From assembly GCF_009727055.1 (NCBI RefSeq), contig NC_052352.1, positions 20,765,085 to 20,829,084 on the forward strand: a DNA stretch of 64,000 bases. Reading direction: 5' to 3'. The notes beneath the pieces are model-generated. The model made no database searches and was not told the origin of the DNA. It was given only the letters and a program-made list of their open reading frames with translations. Within the stretch, counting starts at the first letter, position 1, and every line of letters starts with the position of its first letter. This document shows, piece after piece, positions 44,096 through 55,054 of this stretch. This stretch comes from Benincasa hispida. Taxonomy: Eukaryota; Streptophyta; Magnoliopsida; Cucurbitales; Cucurbitaceae. The position numbers and the translations under genes are program-made.

Positions 44096-46410
44096 GTAAT
44101 AAAAATTTGGAAGCATATATGATGAATGTCTTAGGCTATGCGTTTGTTCTCATGCATCAGTGGTCATTCATTGGAATGGAAAGTATGTGTTAATCTTGTA
44201 TGCAATGACCCTGCGTTCCTATCACAAGTTTTCTTGTTCTTTAGTCAAGTATAACGAGATTGCAAGTTTCTCGGGAGATCCGAGGTTGAACTTAGGTACT
44301 TGTAGCTAAATGTCATGAAGTAGTGTGTTTGCGGTGAAGAATAAAAGAATGTTGAGGGTTATAGGCTATGCACTACTCCTACTCCTAACTAACAAATTAA
44401 GTAGTGGAAGTATAACTGTGAGAGATGAAGACACAAAAACTCTTAACGCATAGTGAAATGCATGGAAAAATAGATAAAATGGCGAGCATGTTTTCACTTT
44501 AACACTAAGCTTGACCGCAAGGGTAACCTTAGCCAACACAAGCTATGCGATCATGCTATACACACGTGACGAAGACGCATGCGATGTATATGCGATTGTG
44601 TCGAGAGGCCTTATTTCTAAGTCTCTTTTCCCACTCACGTGCTCTCACACATAAGCAAGATGACCGCATACCACCATATCCTACTTAAAAGGCGCATATG
44701 CTATGTAGTAGCAAATGAAGCTTATTCCTAAGTCCCCATTCTTGCTTATGAAATCCAATATACTCTCCCGAGTCTAGATTTTGTTTTTAGACTACCTTTC
44801 CAAGTACGCCTAAATGATGAATGAAGCGCTCATAAAACAAGGTAATCACATAAAATATGGTTGACATAAGATTATTCCTATCTTTAGTGAACACTTGCTT
44901 ACGTTGCTTAATGCAATCAATTACTTATCTCCCGGGCAGTTGGTCGCTACTGATTCTACTCATAGACAAGCATTGCGTCCACTCATAGACAAGTGTTACT
45001 ACAGCTTCACACTAAGCAAATAGGATTTTCTCACAACACTCGCGCAACGCATACCTCTCGGTGGTTTGCTACATGGTTCATCTGTCTATACCGCATCATT
45101 AAGTATATGATACTCTAGCAGTCTTACTTAGTGATGCAAAGAAAGTAAAGGATGCTATGAAGATGGAGACGGAATCGAAGGAAAATATAGAAATGTATTG
45201 ATCACAAAATGTATTAATCTCTTAAGCCACAATGTAATACAATACAAAGATAGAAGAGATATGGAAGGCCAGATGGAAGCAATGTCTACTTTTATTAGAT
45301 GTGTGTCAAGGCTGCCGGTGGTGCCATGGATGGGCGGTGGAGTAGACTCTCTCGAGATGTAACTCTAGCAAAGGCTTCGGTCGTCACTCGGAATGGATGA
45401 AGGAATGAAGAACTCTCAAGACTATCTTCTCACGCTTTGGTTTGGATCACAAGGATCTGCCCTAAGGTAGAAACCTGGACGATTTGAAATTGTGCTCTAA
45501 GGCTTCTATTTATGGAGCTTGCTCGCCGACAGCATTAATGGACCTGCCCTAAGGCAGAAACCTGGATGATTTGAAATTATGCTCTAAGATTTCTATTTAT
45601 AAAGCTTGCTCGCCAACAACATTAATGGACCTTCTATGAATCTGACACTCGCAGCGTGATGGTCCTTTTCTGAATCTCTGCCATTCGCGGCGTGGTTGGT
45701 GAAATGTTAACATCATTTTGTTGATAATCCCAATGTATGCGTTTATGCCTGCATTCCACCAACCTTGCGATCGCCCTTCTATTATGGTTATTACTCTGTA
45801 GTCGCAATCTCCCTGCGATGACCGCATTCGCTCGATAGCCGCAACACCCATACGATTGACATATGCAATCACCGCATGTGATCGATTCCTGCGTTTACTA
45901 CAAAAACAAACAATTGAACGCACAATAACGCATAAAAATGGGTTAGCCGAGATTCTTAATGTCATTTTCTTATAATTCTTAGTATAATCGCCGCATATTC
46001 TACTTAACTGTAACATCCCAGGCCCAAGATTCGGAATTCGGATTTGGCCCCTAATGGCCCCAGCATTCCCCTGCACCCTCTGCGTCCCCTGCGACCTGGC
46101 TACATCATCCTCACTTCCCTTGAATGCTTCTAGAAGTGAAATTTGTCCCCACAAACCAACACGGGTCCTTTCAACATGCTTTATTGTTGATTGAGCCACC
46201 GAAAAGAAAGGTGTACCTTGTTGGTATAGGTAGTAACTTTCAATTCTTTTAAGCTTTTCTTAACCATACTTTCATGTCCTCAAGATCCCTCTCATTTGGA
46301 TGGGATATCAGTTCATTCATGTACCCCTTTTGAATTCGGGTCATTACATTAACAACCCTCATAATTCTAAATAAAAGGCTTAGAATGACGTACATTTCTG
46401 CCTGTCATCA
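44096..46410 (-). repeat. Family A 5' LTR (with insertion and duplication)
   Basis: 2,315 bp including a nested 340-bp solo LTR (46009-46348). Without it, the length (about 1.97 kb) agrees with the family A solo LTR at 5088-7033. It carries an 87-bp tandem duplication (units starting 45457 and 45544, around CTGCCCTAAGG), so its TATA region is also doubled. A long frame on the - strand (45597-46199) spans this LTR and the nested solo LTR and is not a gene. Confidence 0.85.
46009..46348. mobile_element. 340-bp solo LTR with perfect TSD
   Basis: TGTAACATCCCAGGCCCAAG to GGGTCATTACA, bounded by TTAAC on both sides (46004-46008 and 46349-46353). The partner LTR lacks it: 42540-42560 reads straight through (CTACTGAACAGCCCTC). 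TG...CA ends, a 5-bp TSD and an empty-site comparison make the insertion certain. It is either a solo LTR of a short-LTR gypsy family (TGTAACATCCC starts are common there) or a TRIM-like remnant. The orientation given by TG-CA is +. Confidence 0.9.
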
Positions 46411-47526
46411 ACATGCGAGCGGAGGCGTCCTATACAAAGAGTTTGTATAAGACCTGTCCACGAAGTGTTAACGTCTCATTATATAACACCGTTCATGATA
46501 GAGACTTCACTTCACTGGGATGACTATAGGTAACATTACCTCAATCCTGAGTGAGTTGGGAACTCCTGCCATTGAGGGCGATTCTTTGATTTGTATGGAT
46601 GCGAGTGGCCAGGTCGCAGTTTCAAACCTACCATTTTGGGGATCCGTATGATTTAGGAGCTAGAAACTCAGCTACACAAGATGTAATTCACTCTTTCCCC
46701 GAGGTAGGGGTAAGTAGATAGATAGCTCCCTTAAGGGCTGATTCTAGGGCTTGAACGATGTGACGCCACACACCTTCTCTTGGCGAGAGAGGTGTTCACA
46801 CATAGTTGGACTATGTTGTATTGTTCATTAAAGGAATCAGTGGTACTTAAGAAGTGAGATGTAACTACAGGGGCAAAATGATAATTTGGCCCAGTTGTAC
46901 TTACGAGTATCAGTGAAGGGTCATCGTACTCATGATTGGTTATATCTGATGGACACAAAAATATGTCTGTGGTAAGAAGAGATTAGTTGTTGGTCTTTAG
47001 TGGAATGTCTGACAGTTAACGGATGGTGGATCTCGTGGCTAAAGAGTTTAGTCAGCTATTTACGGATCGTTGGAGCTTCGAGCCACAGGTCCATTAGGTC
47101 CACTGGGTAGCTTGGATAAAGTCAAGAATCAGTGTTTGGGTTAATTTGAAATGTTCAAATTGACAAGAGGAAGTTTGATTGTATATGATATAATTGTACT
47201 AGTTAATTATATATAATATAATTGGTTAAATGTATGAGATACATAATTTTGGAGGAAATTAGATATAAATATGATTTATATCAAGTAGAGGAGAAATTAC
47301 TTTGTAGATATGTGATATCAAACTATAGGTTAAAAATATAATATGATTATATTTATTAATATTTTAATTGGTTAATTATATAATAATTAACCCAAAATCA
47401 CGTTCGGACGTGCGTTAGTGGGAACAACATCGGTTATTGTAACCAATGAATAAAAATGAAATTTGTTTCATTTTGAATTGTTCGTCTGGGAAAAAGATCG
47501 AAGGAGCGTGTTGGTGTGAAAACGTA

Positions 47527-47740
47527 ATCGATCGCTTAAAATCAAGAGCCTATACGATAGTTAGTCAACGTCTAAACGATTGTCTACCTAGCGCCTAAAT
47601 GATCGTACACTAAGTCCTAAACGATCGTGTAGTGTGTTGGGTTTGCTAAACGATCGCCTTGTATTTTCTAAACGATCGTTCAGTAAAATCTACACGATCG
47701 TGTAGTTTCTCCTAAGCGATAAGCATCTTGCCATACGATA
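47527..47740 (+). repeat. 22-bp-period array in the Copia-2 3' LTR
   Basis: ACGAT starts are spaced about 22, 23, 22, 29, 22, 22, 22 and 19 bases. Several units keep a perfect ACGATCGTGTAG or AAACGATCG core. The 5' LTR has about 30 bp less here, so array length has changed since insertion. Confidence 0.8.
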
Positions 47741-48394
47741 GCTTCTTATTTCCTCCCACTTGCTTATCACCTACACGATCAGTTCTTCCTCCTACCTCTA
47801 CCAAACTCACCAAAGACCACGCTTTAGGTTCTCACTCCGATAGTTTGTGGTTGTTCGTGTTGTTGTAGTCGACGCATCTACTGGGCGTTGGTTGATCGAG
47901 TAGAGGTAATCCGCTACGTTGAGTTCCAAAGTTTGAAGACTGTCTTCAACTGGTATGTGAACTCTCTCCCTTATTATTTTTTTGTTCAAACCATATCGTT
48001 AATTGACTGGTTGTTTGCATAATTGTGCGTTTGAATGTATCTGGTGTATTTCGGTCACTGTGAAATTGGAGCGATCAGCTCATGGAACTCTTCGTTAAAG
48101 AGATCCTTTAACATACTCAAAACTATATATTATAATATTTATATTATAAATTATGTATGACAATGTTATTAATGCATGCAAACATAACACTTATATTATA
48201 TGATGCATGAGCATGCTATATAAATTAAATAATGTAACTATATATATTATAACACCTATAATAGAAATGATGCATGAAATTATATGCATAACCTATGTTG
48301 GAATTTTTACTATATAACATACATTATGACATATAATAATAAATATAAATCATACGTCAAATGCATAATTAAAAAAATTATTGGACCGGAATTG

Positions 48395-48916
48395 GACACC
48401 TTAGCAATTAATTAAATTAATATAGCACTTATATTAATTTAATTAATTAAAAAAATCTAACTATTACAAAATAATAGTCAATCAGTTCAAAAAAAGTGAA
48501 TCGGGCCTTGAATCGCTCGAATCAAACTGCCCACCAATGATCTCTCAGCAGCCATCTCTTAGCAATCATCTCTTAACAACGATCTCTTAGCAAATGTTAC
48601 GTGATCGCTTAGTAAATGCTACGCAATCCCTTAGCAAACGCTACGCAATCTCTTAGACACCTTAGCAATTAATTAAATTAATATAGTACTTATATTAACT
48701 TAATTAATTAAAAAAACTCTAACTATTACAAAATAATAGTCAATCGGTTAAAAAAAAGTGAACTGGGCCTTGAACCGTTCAAACCAAACTTCCCACCAAT
48801 GATCTCTCAGCAGTGATCTCTTAGCAAAGATCACTTAGCAAATGCTATGCAATCGCTTAGTAAATGCTACACAATCTCTTAGCAAACGCTACGTGATCTC
48901 GGGATCTCTTAGCAGG
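48395..48916. repeat. 261-bp tandem duplication
   Basis: GACACCTTAGCAATTAATTA begins at 48395 and again at 48656, and the following bases agree closely for the whole unit (AATAATAGTCAATC, AAAGTGAA, CCCACCAATGATCTCTCAGC). A few substitutions separate the copies. Confidence 0.85.
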
Positions 48917-48990
48917 CGCTACACGATCTCTTAGCAAACGCTACGCGATCTTTTAGCAAATGCTATGCAGTCTCTTGGCAAACACGGAGT
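48533..48990 (-). repeat. 22-bp minisatellite in the Copia-3 leader
   Basis: On the + strand the unit is GCGATCTCTTAGCAAACGCT plus AC, repeated at 22-bp spacing in two blocks (48533-48655 and 48800-48990). On the element's sense (-) strand this reads GATCGCGTAG then CGTTTGCTAAGA, closely like the Gypsy-1 and Copia-2 LTR units. Around 15 recognisable units in total. Confidence 0.85.
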
Positions 48991-49287
48991 GATCTCTTCC
49001 TCATTGTAGCGTTGCTTTGTTTTTCTTCTGTAACACATTGGGAATAGCACGAGCAATTCAAAACTTTAAATTACAGACTCGAGCACAAACAATAATGCCC
49101 AAAATAGGCCTTTACAAACCAATTTGTAAATTGAAAGTAATAAGTCTAAACAGCCCAATCCCGAAAACATCTAATAATTGTAAACCATTCACATTCACAA
49201 ACATTCATCACATGAATATATACAGAATGCTACCCATCAATTCTGTAAAACAAAAATCTGCAACAATAAAAATTGGAGATCAAAATC

Positions 49288-49301
49288 GTGCTCTGATACC
49301 A
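49288..49301 (-). other. Copia-3 primer-binding site
   Basis: TGGTATCAGAGCAC on the - strand, two to three bases after the LTR end; tRNA-iMet type. Confidence 0.8.
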
Positions 49302-49303
49302 AT

Positions 49304-51811
49304 TGTAGGAACCTTTGAAGGTCCTTGTACAGAAGAGTGGAGATCGATCCAAAATTTATTTTCACAGAATCAAAATTACAGAGTACAAATGTTATGCATA
49401 ATCATAAATTTACAGCATGCAAACATAAATGAAAAATAAATTGGGGTGAGAGAAGACTTGCCCTTGAAGAAACCTTCTTCATGAATTTTCCTTCTTTGGA
49501 TTTGTCATGAACAAACCCGATCATGGTCACCACCATGAAAAGAGCCTCATGTATTCTCTAATGGAATGAGAATCACTAAGGAGTTGTGGACTCTTAGAAC
49601 TTTGGAAGAGAGAGAAAAAGTTTGAGAGATGAAGAGGGGAAGAACGGAGAACTTGAGAACTTTTCTCAGAAAATCATTATGTGTATTCTTTTATGTCAAA
49701 CTTAAAGGAAAAAGAAGATGGTTGTAACTCCATGTACCACTCCCACTAAAGTACATTGTAGAGAGAAAATGGGAGGACTAAAATTAATTTTTAAAAAATA
49801 ATTTTAATAAAACATTAATATATATTTATATGATAAACACTTTATAATATATATATATATATTAAACTATATATTATATCAAATATAATATATAACTTAT
49901 AGTTTAATATTATATCCTATACAATATAACCTATAATTTAATTCTCTCATTAACGATATTTAATATAAATATAATTTAATTTAATTATATGAATCTATTT
50001 CACATAATTAATATTTGAATCATATTCAAATATTTATTGTCTCTCAAATAAACTTTATATTATATTGTATCAAATACATTATAGTAATTATATCATATAT
50101 AATTAATTTCCTCAATTAATTTGAACAATTCAAATTAATCCAAAATTTATTCTCATTTAATCCCTGTTGAGTTACAAAAGGGGCCTTATGGATCTGTAGA
50201 TTGACGTTTAAATGGTATTTGAATAATTAGTTAAACTCTTTAATTAAATTATTCAACATCCGTTAACTGGCGGGCACTGCACTAAATACCGACAGCTGCA
50301 CTTTTCGCATTACAAATATATTTCTATGTCCATTGGATATAACCAGTCAATAGTACGATGAACCTTCGCAAATTGCTCGTAAGTACAGCTAGGTCAAAAT
50401 TACTGTTTTACCCTTGAAGTTACATCTGTTGGGGTTGATGCCCTAAATCTCGTAGGGTCCTAAAGTTTGTAATTGTATTATACAAACATCTTATGTATTT
50501 AATAAAATATGTGATGTTTTATTTGACATTTAGCTTTATTAATCCACAAACCAATAAACTAACATCCAAGGTTATTTTGTAGTTTAAACATGTATGTAGA
50601 GACATATGGGTGGATAATGTTTAAGTGATAACCTAAATGGTCTGTAGTAGATGGATAAACCTGGATACCTTATCTTGGTGACACTACAAGTACGATCCGC
50701 TTTGTAGATGTTACAATTGTTGTAAAGTATTACAAATAATTTGATCTTGATACTCTATACAAAGGAGTTTGTATAAGACTGGACCACGAAATGACTAGTC
50801 TCATTATATAACACCGTTCATAATAGAGACATACATTTCACCAAGATGACCATAGGTAACATGACCTGAATCCCGAGTGAGTTGTGAAATCCAGCCTATG
50901 AAAGCAGTCCTTTGATTTGTATGGGTAAGAGTGGCCAGATGCCGACTCAACAAGCCTATCATTTTAAGGATTCCTCTCATTGGGGAGTTGGGAACACAGT
51001 TACACAAGAAGGAATTCACTCCTTCCCCAATATCGAGACAAGAAGATAAATTGCTCCCTTAAGAGCTGATTCCGAGGCTTGAACAATATGGCACCACACC
51101 CTCTCTTAGCCTGAGAGGGGTTTGGTCATAGTTGGACTATGATTTATTGTTCATTAGAGGAATTAATGGTACTTAAGAAGTTAGCTATAACTATAGGGGA
51201 AAAACGGTAATTTTGGTCCAACTATACTTATTAGCATTTTGTGAAGGGTCATTGTACTGTTGATTGGTCATATCCAATGGACACAGAAATATATCTGTAG
51301 TGCGAAGAGTGTAGTTGTGGATCTTTAGTGGAGTGCCCGACAGTTAACAAATGGTGAATAATTTAATTAAAGAGTTTAATTAATTATTCACGTACCGTTG
51401 GAGCTTCAAGTTATAGGTCTATGAGGTTCTCTCGGTAGCTCAATGAGATTTAATGAGAATCTGTTTTTGGATTAATTTGAATTGTTCAAATTAATTGAGG
51501 GAATTAATAATATGTTATAATTAATTAAGTTTTTAATTATATATGATATAATTACTATAATGTATTTGATACATTATAATATTAAGTATTTATTTGAGAG
51601 AAATTAAATATTTGAATATGATTCAAATACTAATTATGTGAATTGTATTCATATAATTAAATTTAATATAAATGGGATTTATATTAAATATCGTCGTTGA
51701 GAGAATTAAACTATAGGTTATATTGTATTAGATACAATATTGAACTATAGATTATATGTTATATTTGGTATAACATATAGTTTAATATATATTATATGAT
51801 AAAGTAGTTAT

Positions 51812-51846
<35 letters not shown>

Positions 51847-52515
51847 AAAAAAAAACAATTTTAGGGAGGGAGTTCTAACTCCTTCCCCCTTTATTCTCTC
51901 CACAACATGTAGAAGTGGAAAACATATTTCTTCCTGAAGAAAAGATACATAGAGAGCTATGTGATCTCAAGTCTTCCTCCTCCTCCTCTCTACCAAGAAA
52001 AACCCTTCCCTCTCAAAATTCAAAATAGCCAGAGCCCACTCTTCCTGGGTTCTCATCCCTAAGAATACCGTGGTAGCCATTGTGGTGGTGTTCTTCAGTT
52101 CAAGGAATTCATTTAAAGAATCATTCTTCAAAGGTAAGGGTTTCGAACCCATTTTATTTTTACTGTAATTTGTTAAAAGCATGCTGTATTTTTGTTAAAT
52201 GCATATTTTTTTGTTGTTTTACTATAAAATTTTCATTTTGTGAAATTTGGTAAAAATTGGGACGATCCATTTTTGCTTAAGGACCCTAACAAGGTTCCTT
52301 CAACATCTAACTCTTTAAGTACTACCGATCCCTCTAATGAATAATAAATCATAGTCCAACTATGACCAAACCCCTCTCGAGCCAGGAGAGGTTGTGGTGC
52401 CACATTGTTCAACCCTGGAATCAATCCTTAAGGGAGTAATTTATCTATTTTTCCCAACGTTGGAGAAAGAGTGAATTCTGTCTCGTGTAGCGGTGTTCCC
52501 AGCTCCCCAATCTTT
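49304..52515 (-). repeat. Copia-3 5' LTR, interrupted and truncated
   Basis: 49304-50426 and 52308-52515 are two parts of one - strand LTR of the TGTTGGGGTTGATGCC family. They join at ACATC when 50427-52307 is removed: the - strand then reads through GGGATCGGTAGTACTTAAAG and on into the AAAACAGTAATTTTGACC region as in other family members. At 52515 the LTR stops abruptly against Athila-2 integrase sequence, so its 5' end is missing. Confidence 0.8.
50427..52302 (+). mobile_element. Solo copia LTR with perfect TSD ACATC
   Basis: 1,876 bp, TGTTGGGGTTGATGCCCTAA to GGTTCCTTCA, flanked by ACATC at 50422-50426 and 52303-52307. It is inserted head-to-head in a related LTR of opposite strand, giving a large imperfect inverted repeat. 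A (TA)n run lies at 51815-51842. No internal region. Confidence 0.9.
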
Positions 52516-52869
52516 TCTAGTTGGATTGACAATATTTTCCAGAATACTTTTGACCTCACGATTCGACATTTCAGCTTGTCCGTTTGTTTGAGGGTGGTAC
52601 GGAGTGGCAACTCGATGGTGAACTCCATACTTCCTTATGAGCGCCTCGATGGTCTGATTGCAAAAATGAGTACCTTGATCACTTATTATAGCTCGAGGTA
52701 TGCCAAACCTAGAAAAGATGTTAGCTCTTAAGAAACCTGAAACTACGACAACAATGTTAGTCCTAGTAGGGATTGCCTCAACCCATTTTGAAACATAATC
52801 AACTGCCAAAAGTATATATAAGAAACCATATGAAGAAGGAAAGGGGCCCATGAAATCCATGCCCCGCAC
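52441..52869 (-). pseudogene. Athila-2 integrase core, C-terminally fused to a copia LTR
   Basis: A 142-aa open frame on the - strand. Residues 1 to about 118 are a gypsy integrase core: [14 protein letters not shown] (first catalytic Asp), [27 protein letters not shown] (second Asp), [20 protein letters not shown] (catalytic Glu). After NPTRKD the frame passes into antisense Copia-3 LTR sequence ([14 protein letters not shown]) and stops. All three acidic catalytic residues are present, but the C-terminal domain is missing and the N-terminal zinc region is in other frames. The join lies at about 52515. Confidence 0.85.
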
Positions 52870-54818
52870 ATAAAAAATTTCTCATACAAGGATAGAATTT
52901 AATGGCAACTCTTTCCTCCAGAGCCTGATCTCTGACATCTCTCACAAGACTTACATAAAGCAAAATAATCAACGAACAGAGAATTCCAAATCAACCCACT
53001 ATCTAAAACTTTCCTAGCAATTCTCCTAAGACTAAAATGCCCACCACAGGGCATCTCATGACAAAATGCAAGCACAGATTCAAACTTCTCATATGGGACA
53101 CACTTCCTAATGATTTAGACAGAACAAATCTTCCAAAGTGTGGTGGATCCCAAACAATATACTTTGAATTACTCTTTAATTTGGCCTTCTTAGAATTAGG
53201 CATGTCGAAAGGGAACTTACCAGTAACCAGGAAATTCACCATGGAGTGGTTATGGCAATCTGGAATAGGAATTCGTCTGGAAAATCCTCTCATATGGGCA
53301 TAAGGGCCTCTTCTTGTACTATCCTGCCCAAATAGTCAACTACCAAGTTTTCTGCTCCCTTCCTGTCCTTGATAGTCAAATTGAATTCCTAAAGAATGAG
53401 CATCCAACACACAAGTCAGAGCTTTGACTTCTTTTTGGTCATCTGGTACCTGAGAACAGAGTGATCAGTAAAGATAGTAACAGAAAAACCAAGAATGTAT
53501 GAATGAAATTTATCTAAAGCAAAAATGATAGCCATAAATTCTTTCTCAATCGTGGTGTAATTAATCTAGTTAGGATTAAGGGTCCTTGACGCAAAGCATA
53601 TGACGTGACACTTCTTGTTGACTCTTTGTCCTAGTACCGTTCCCACTGCTAAATTGCTAGCATTGCACATGATCTCGAACGGTACATCCCATCTTTGAGG
53701 TTGCAGAATCGGGGTGGTGGTCAACTTCTCCTTCAAAGTGTCAAAGGCCTCCTGACACTTCTTGTCAAAATCAAATGGAACATCTTTCTGAAGCAATGTT
53801 GATGGTGGTACTGCCAACTTCGAAAAATCCTTGATGAAACGCCTGTAGAAACCTGCACTACCAAGAAACTTACGAATCTCTCTAACACATGTAGGATAGG
53901 GAAGGTTAGCAATAACATCTATCTTAGCTTTGTCTACCTCTATTTCCCTTACAGAAACTAGATGTCTTAAAATAGTCCCATGATAAGCCATAAAATGACA
54001 TTTTTCATAATTCAATACCAGGTTAGCCTCAATGTATCATCTCAATACTAAGCTAAGATTATGCAAGCAATCCTCGAAAGACTCTCTGTAAATCGTAAAA
54101 TCATCCATAAACACCTCTATGCACTTTTTTATAAAATCGGAAAATATACTCATCATACACCTTTAGAATGTACCTGGGGCATTACGAAGCCCAAATGACA
54201 TCTTTCTGAAGGCATACGTACCATAAATGCAGGTGAACGTGGTCTTTTCATGGTCTTTTTGGGTGATGGGGATTTGGTAGAATCCAGAAAAGCCATCAAG
54301 AAAATATAAAAATGATTTTTCGCCGAGCCGTTCCACCATTTGATCTAAAAAAGGTATAGGAAAGTGGTCTTTCTTGGTTACCTCATTAAGCTTTCGGAAA
54401 TTGATGTATATTCTCCACCCGTTTTGTACACGCATTAACACCGTCCCACCCTTATCGTTCTCCAAAATTGTCATGCCGGTCTTTTTTAGGACAACATGGA
54501 TAGAACTTACCCATTTGCTGTCAGGAACTAGGTAAATAATACTGGCCTCATTGAGCTTGATGATTTCTATGAGAACGACATCTTTCAAGTTGGGGTTGAG
54601 CCTTCTGAGGGTTGAACTGTGGGCTTGGCTCCTTCCTCTAGAGTTATCCTATGCATGCAAAGAGAAGGGCTTACTCCTTTGAGATCATCTAGAGTCCACC
54701 CAATGGCCTCCTCGTAAGTTTTTAGAGTTTCAACTAGGGATTCCTCTTGGGCAAGCATTAACTCCCTGGAGTTTATGACTAGAATGGTATTCCCTTCTCC
54801 CAAGTACACATATTTCAT
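52870..54818 (-). pseudogene. Athila-2 reverse transcriptase and RNase H, broken
   Basis: In - strand order: pre-RT linker with LKTYEEAIGWTLDDLKGVSP and MHRITLEEGAKP (54585-54818); RT DSKWVSSIHVVLKK, WRIYINFRKLNEVTKKDHFP, FLDQMVERL, YFLDGFSGFYQIPI, TTFTCIYGTYAFRKM (54163-54588); then FMDDFTIY in another frame (about 54100). 53566-54015 gives NYEKCHFMAYHG, FLGSAGFYRRFIKDFSKLA and the RT-RH connection. RNase H continues in broken frames to about 53300 (EKEF, FTDHSVLRY, DRKGAENLVVDYL). 53003-53293 holds the linker and the decayed zinc region before integrase. It is a second, independent copy of an Athila-like pol, distinct from Athila-1. Confidence 0.85.
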
Positions 54819-55054
54819 ATGGCTGGGGAGAGCCTTCAGCTCAGTCCCTTGTACCTATAAATCAAGAATATCCAAGTCAAAAGAAGGTTCCTTAAATTGT
54901 TAACATCAACAATAAAAAGAGATAAATCATGGGAATCATGCAAATCCAGATTAATGCGTGGAGCAATCAACATGTCAAAACTATTATCATCATCATGCAA
55001 CATAATATCATCTATAACATCATGTGCCTCAACCAAACACAAGGACAGTTATGT
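54819..55054 (-). pseudogene. Athila-2 protease-RT linker
   Basis: The acidic, Asp/His-rich frame at 54836-55042 (DVIDDIMLHDDDNSFDML, LHDSHDLSLF) resembles the variable linker between PR and RT in Athila-like Pol. It is cut at 55054 by the copia LTR, so gag and PR of Athila-2 are not in this window. Confidence 0.5.

Larger units (their letters stand above)
41402..46410 (-). mobile_element. Non-autonomous gypsy-like element (LARD-like), family A
   Basis: A complete 5,009-bp insertion with LTRs at 41402-42605 and 44096-46410, a perfect 5-bp TSD ACATG (41397-41401 and 46411-46415), a PPT (42606-42620) and a PBS (44070-44089), all on the - strand. The internal region is only about 1.5 kb and encodes no gag or pol, so the element must be moved by enzymes made elsewhere. 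The internal phrase GGACAAGCATGATTCTAAGT followed by TTGGGGGTG is of the kind seen near the PPT of Tat/Athila elements, suggesting that lineage. Confidence 0.9.
41035..48110 (+). repeat. Copia-2 3' LTR, interrupted by a 5-kb insertion
   Basis: Starts TGTTGGGGTTGATGCCCTAA. The LTR sequence breaks at 41401 (...GTTGGGGACATG) and resumes at 46411 (ACATGCGAGCGGAGG), exactly where the 5' LTR continues without interruption (33440-33460). Removing 41402-46415 restores an LTR of about 2.06 kb, the size of the 5' LTR. The end is GATCCTTTA at 48110. The 22-bp array lies at 47527-47740. Confidence 0.85.
48111..49287 (-). mobile_element. Leader of a - strand copia (Copia-3)
   Basis: The sequence next to the PBS at 49288 and LTR at 49304 is the 5' leader of a - strand element. 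Its far part (48114-48400, with GATGCATGAGCATGC) resembles the Copia-2 leader (36090-36350) in reverse complement. It contains a 261-bp tandem duplication and the 22-bp array. No gag remains; the Copia-2 3' LTR borders it at 48110. Confidence 0.7.

Noticed and set aside
45597..46199. 200-aa open frame on the - strand, the second-longest class of frame here
   Set aside because: It crosses the border between the family A LTR and the 340-bp solo LTR with its TSD. Both are non-coding LTR sequence, so the frame is chance.
48533..48990. CRISPR-like regular repeats
   Set aside because: Unit and spacing are both 22 bp with no unique spacers; it is a minisatellite in a plant retroelement leader.
49017..49439. 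140-aa + strand frame
   Set aside because: It runs antisense through the Copia-3 leader, PBS and LTR; no domain.
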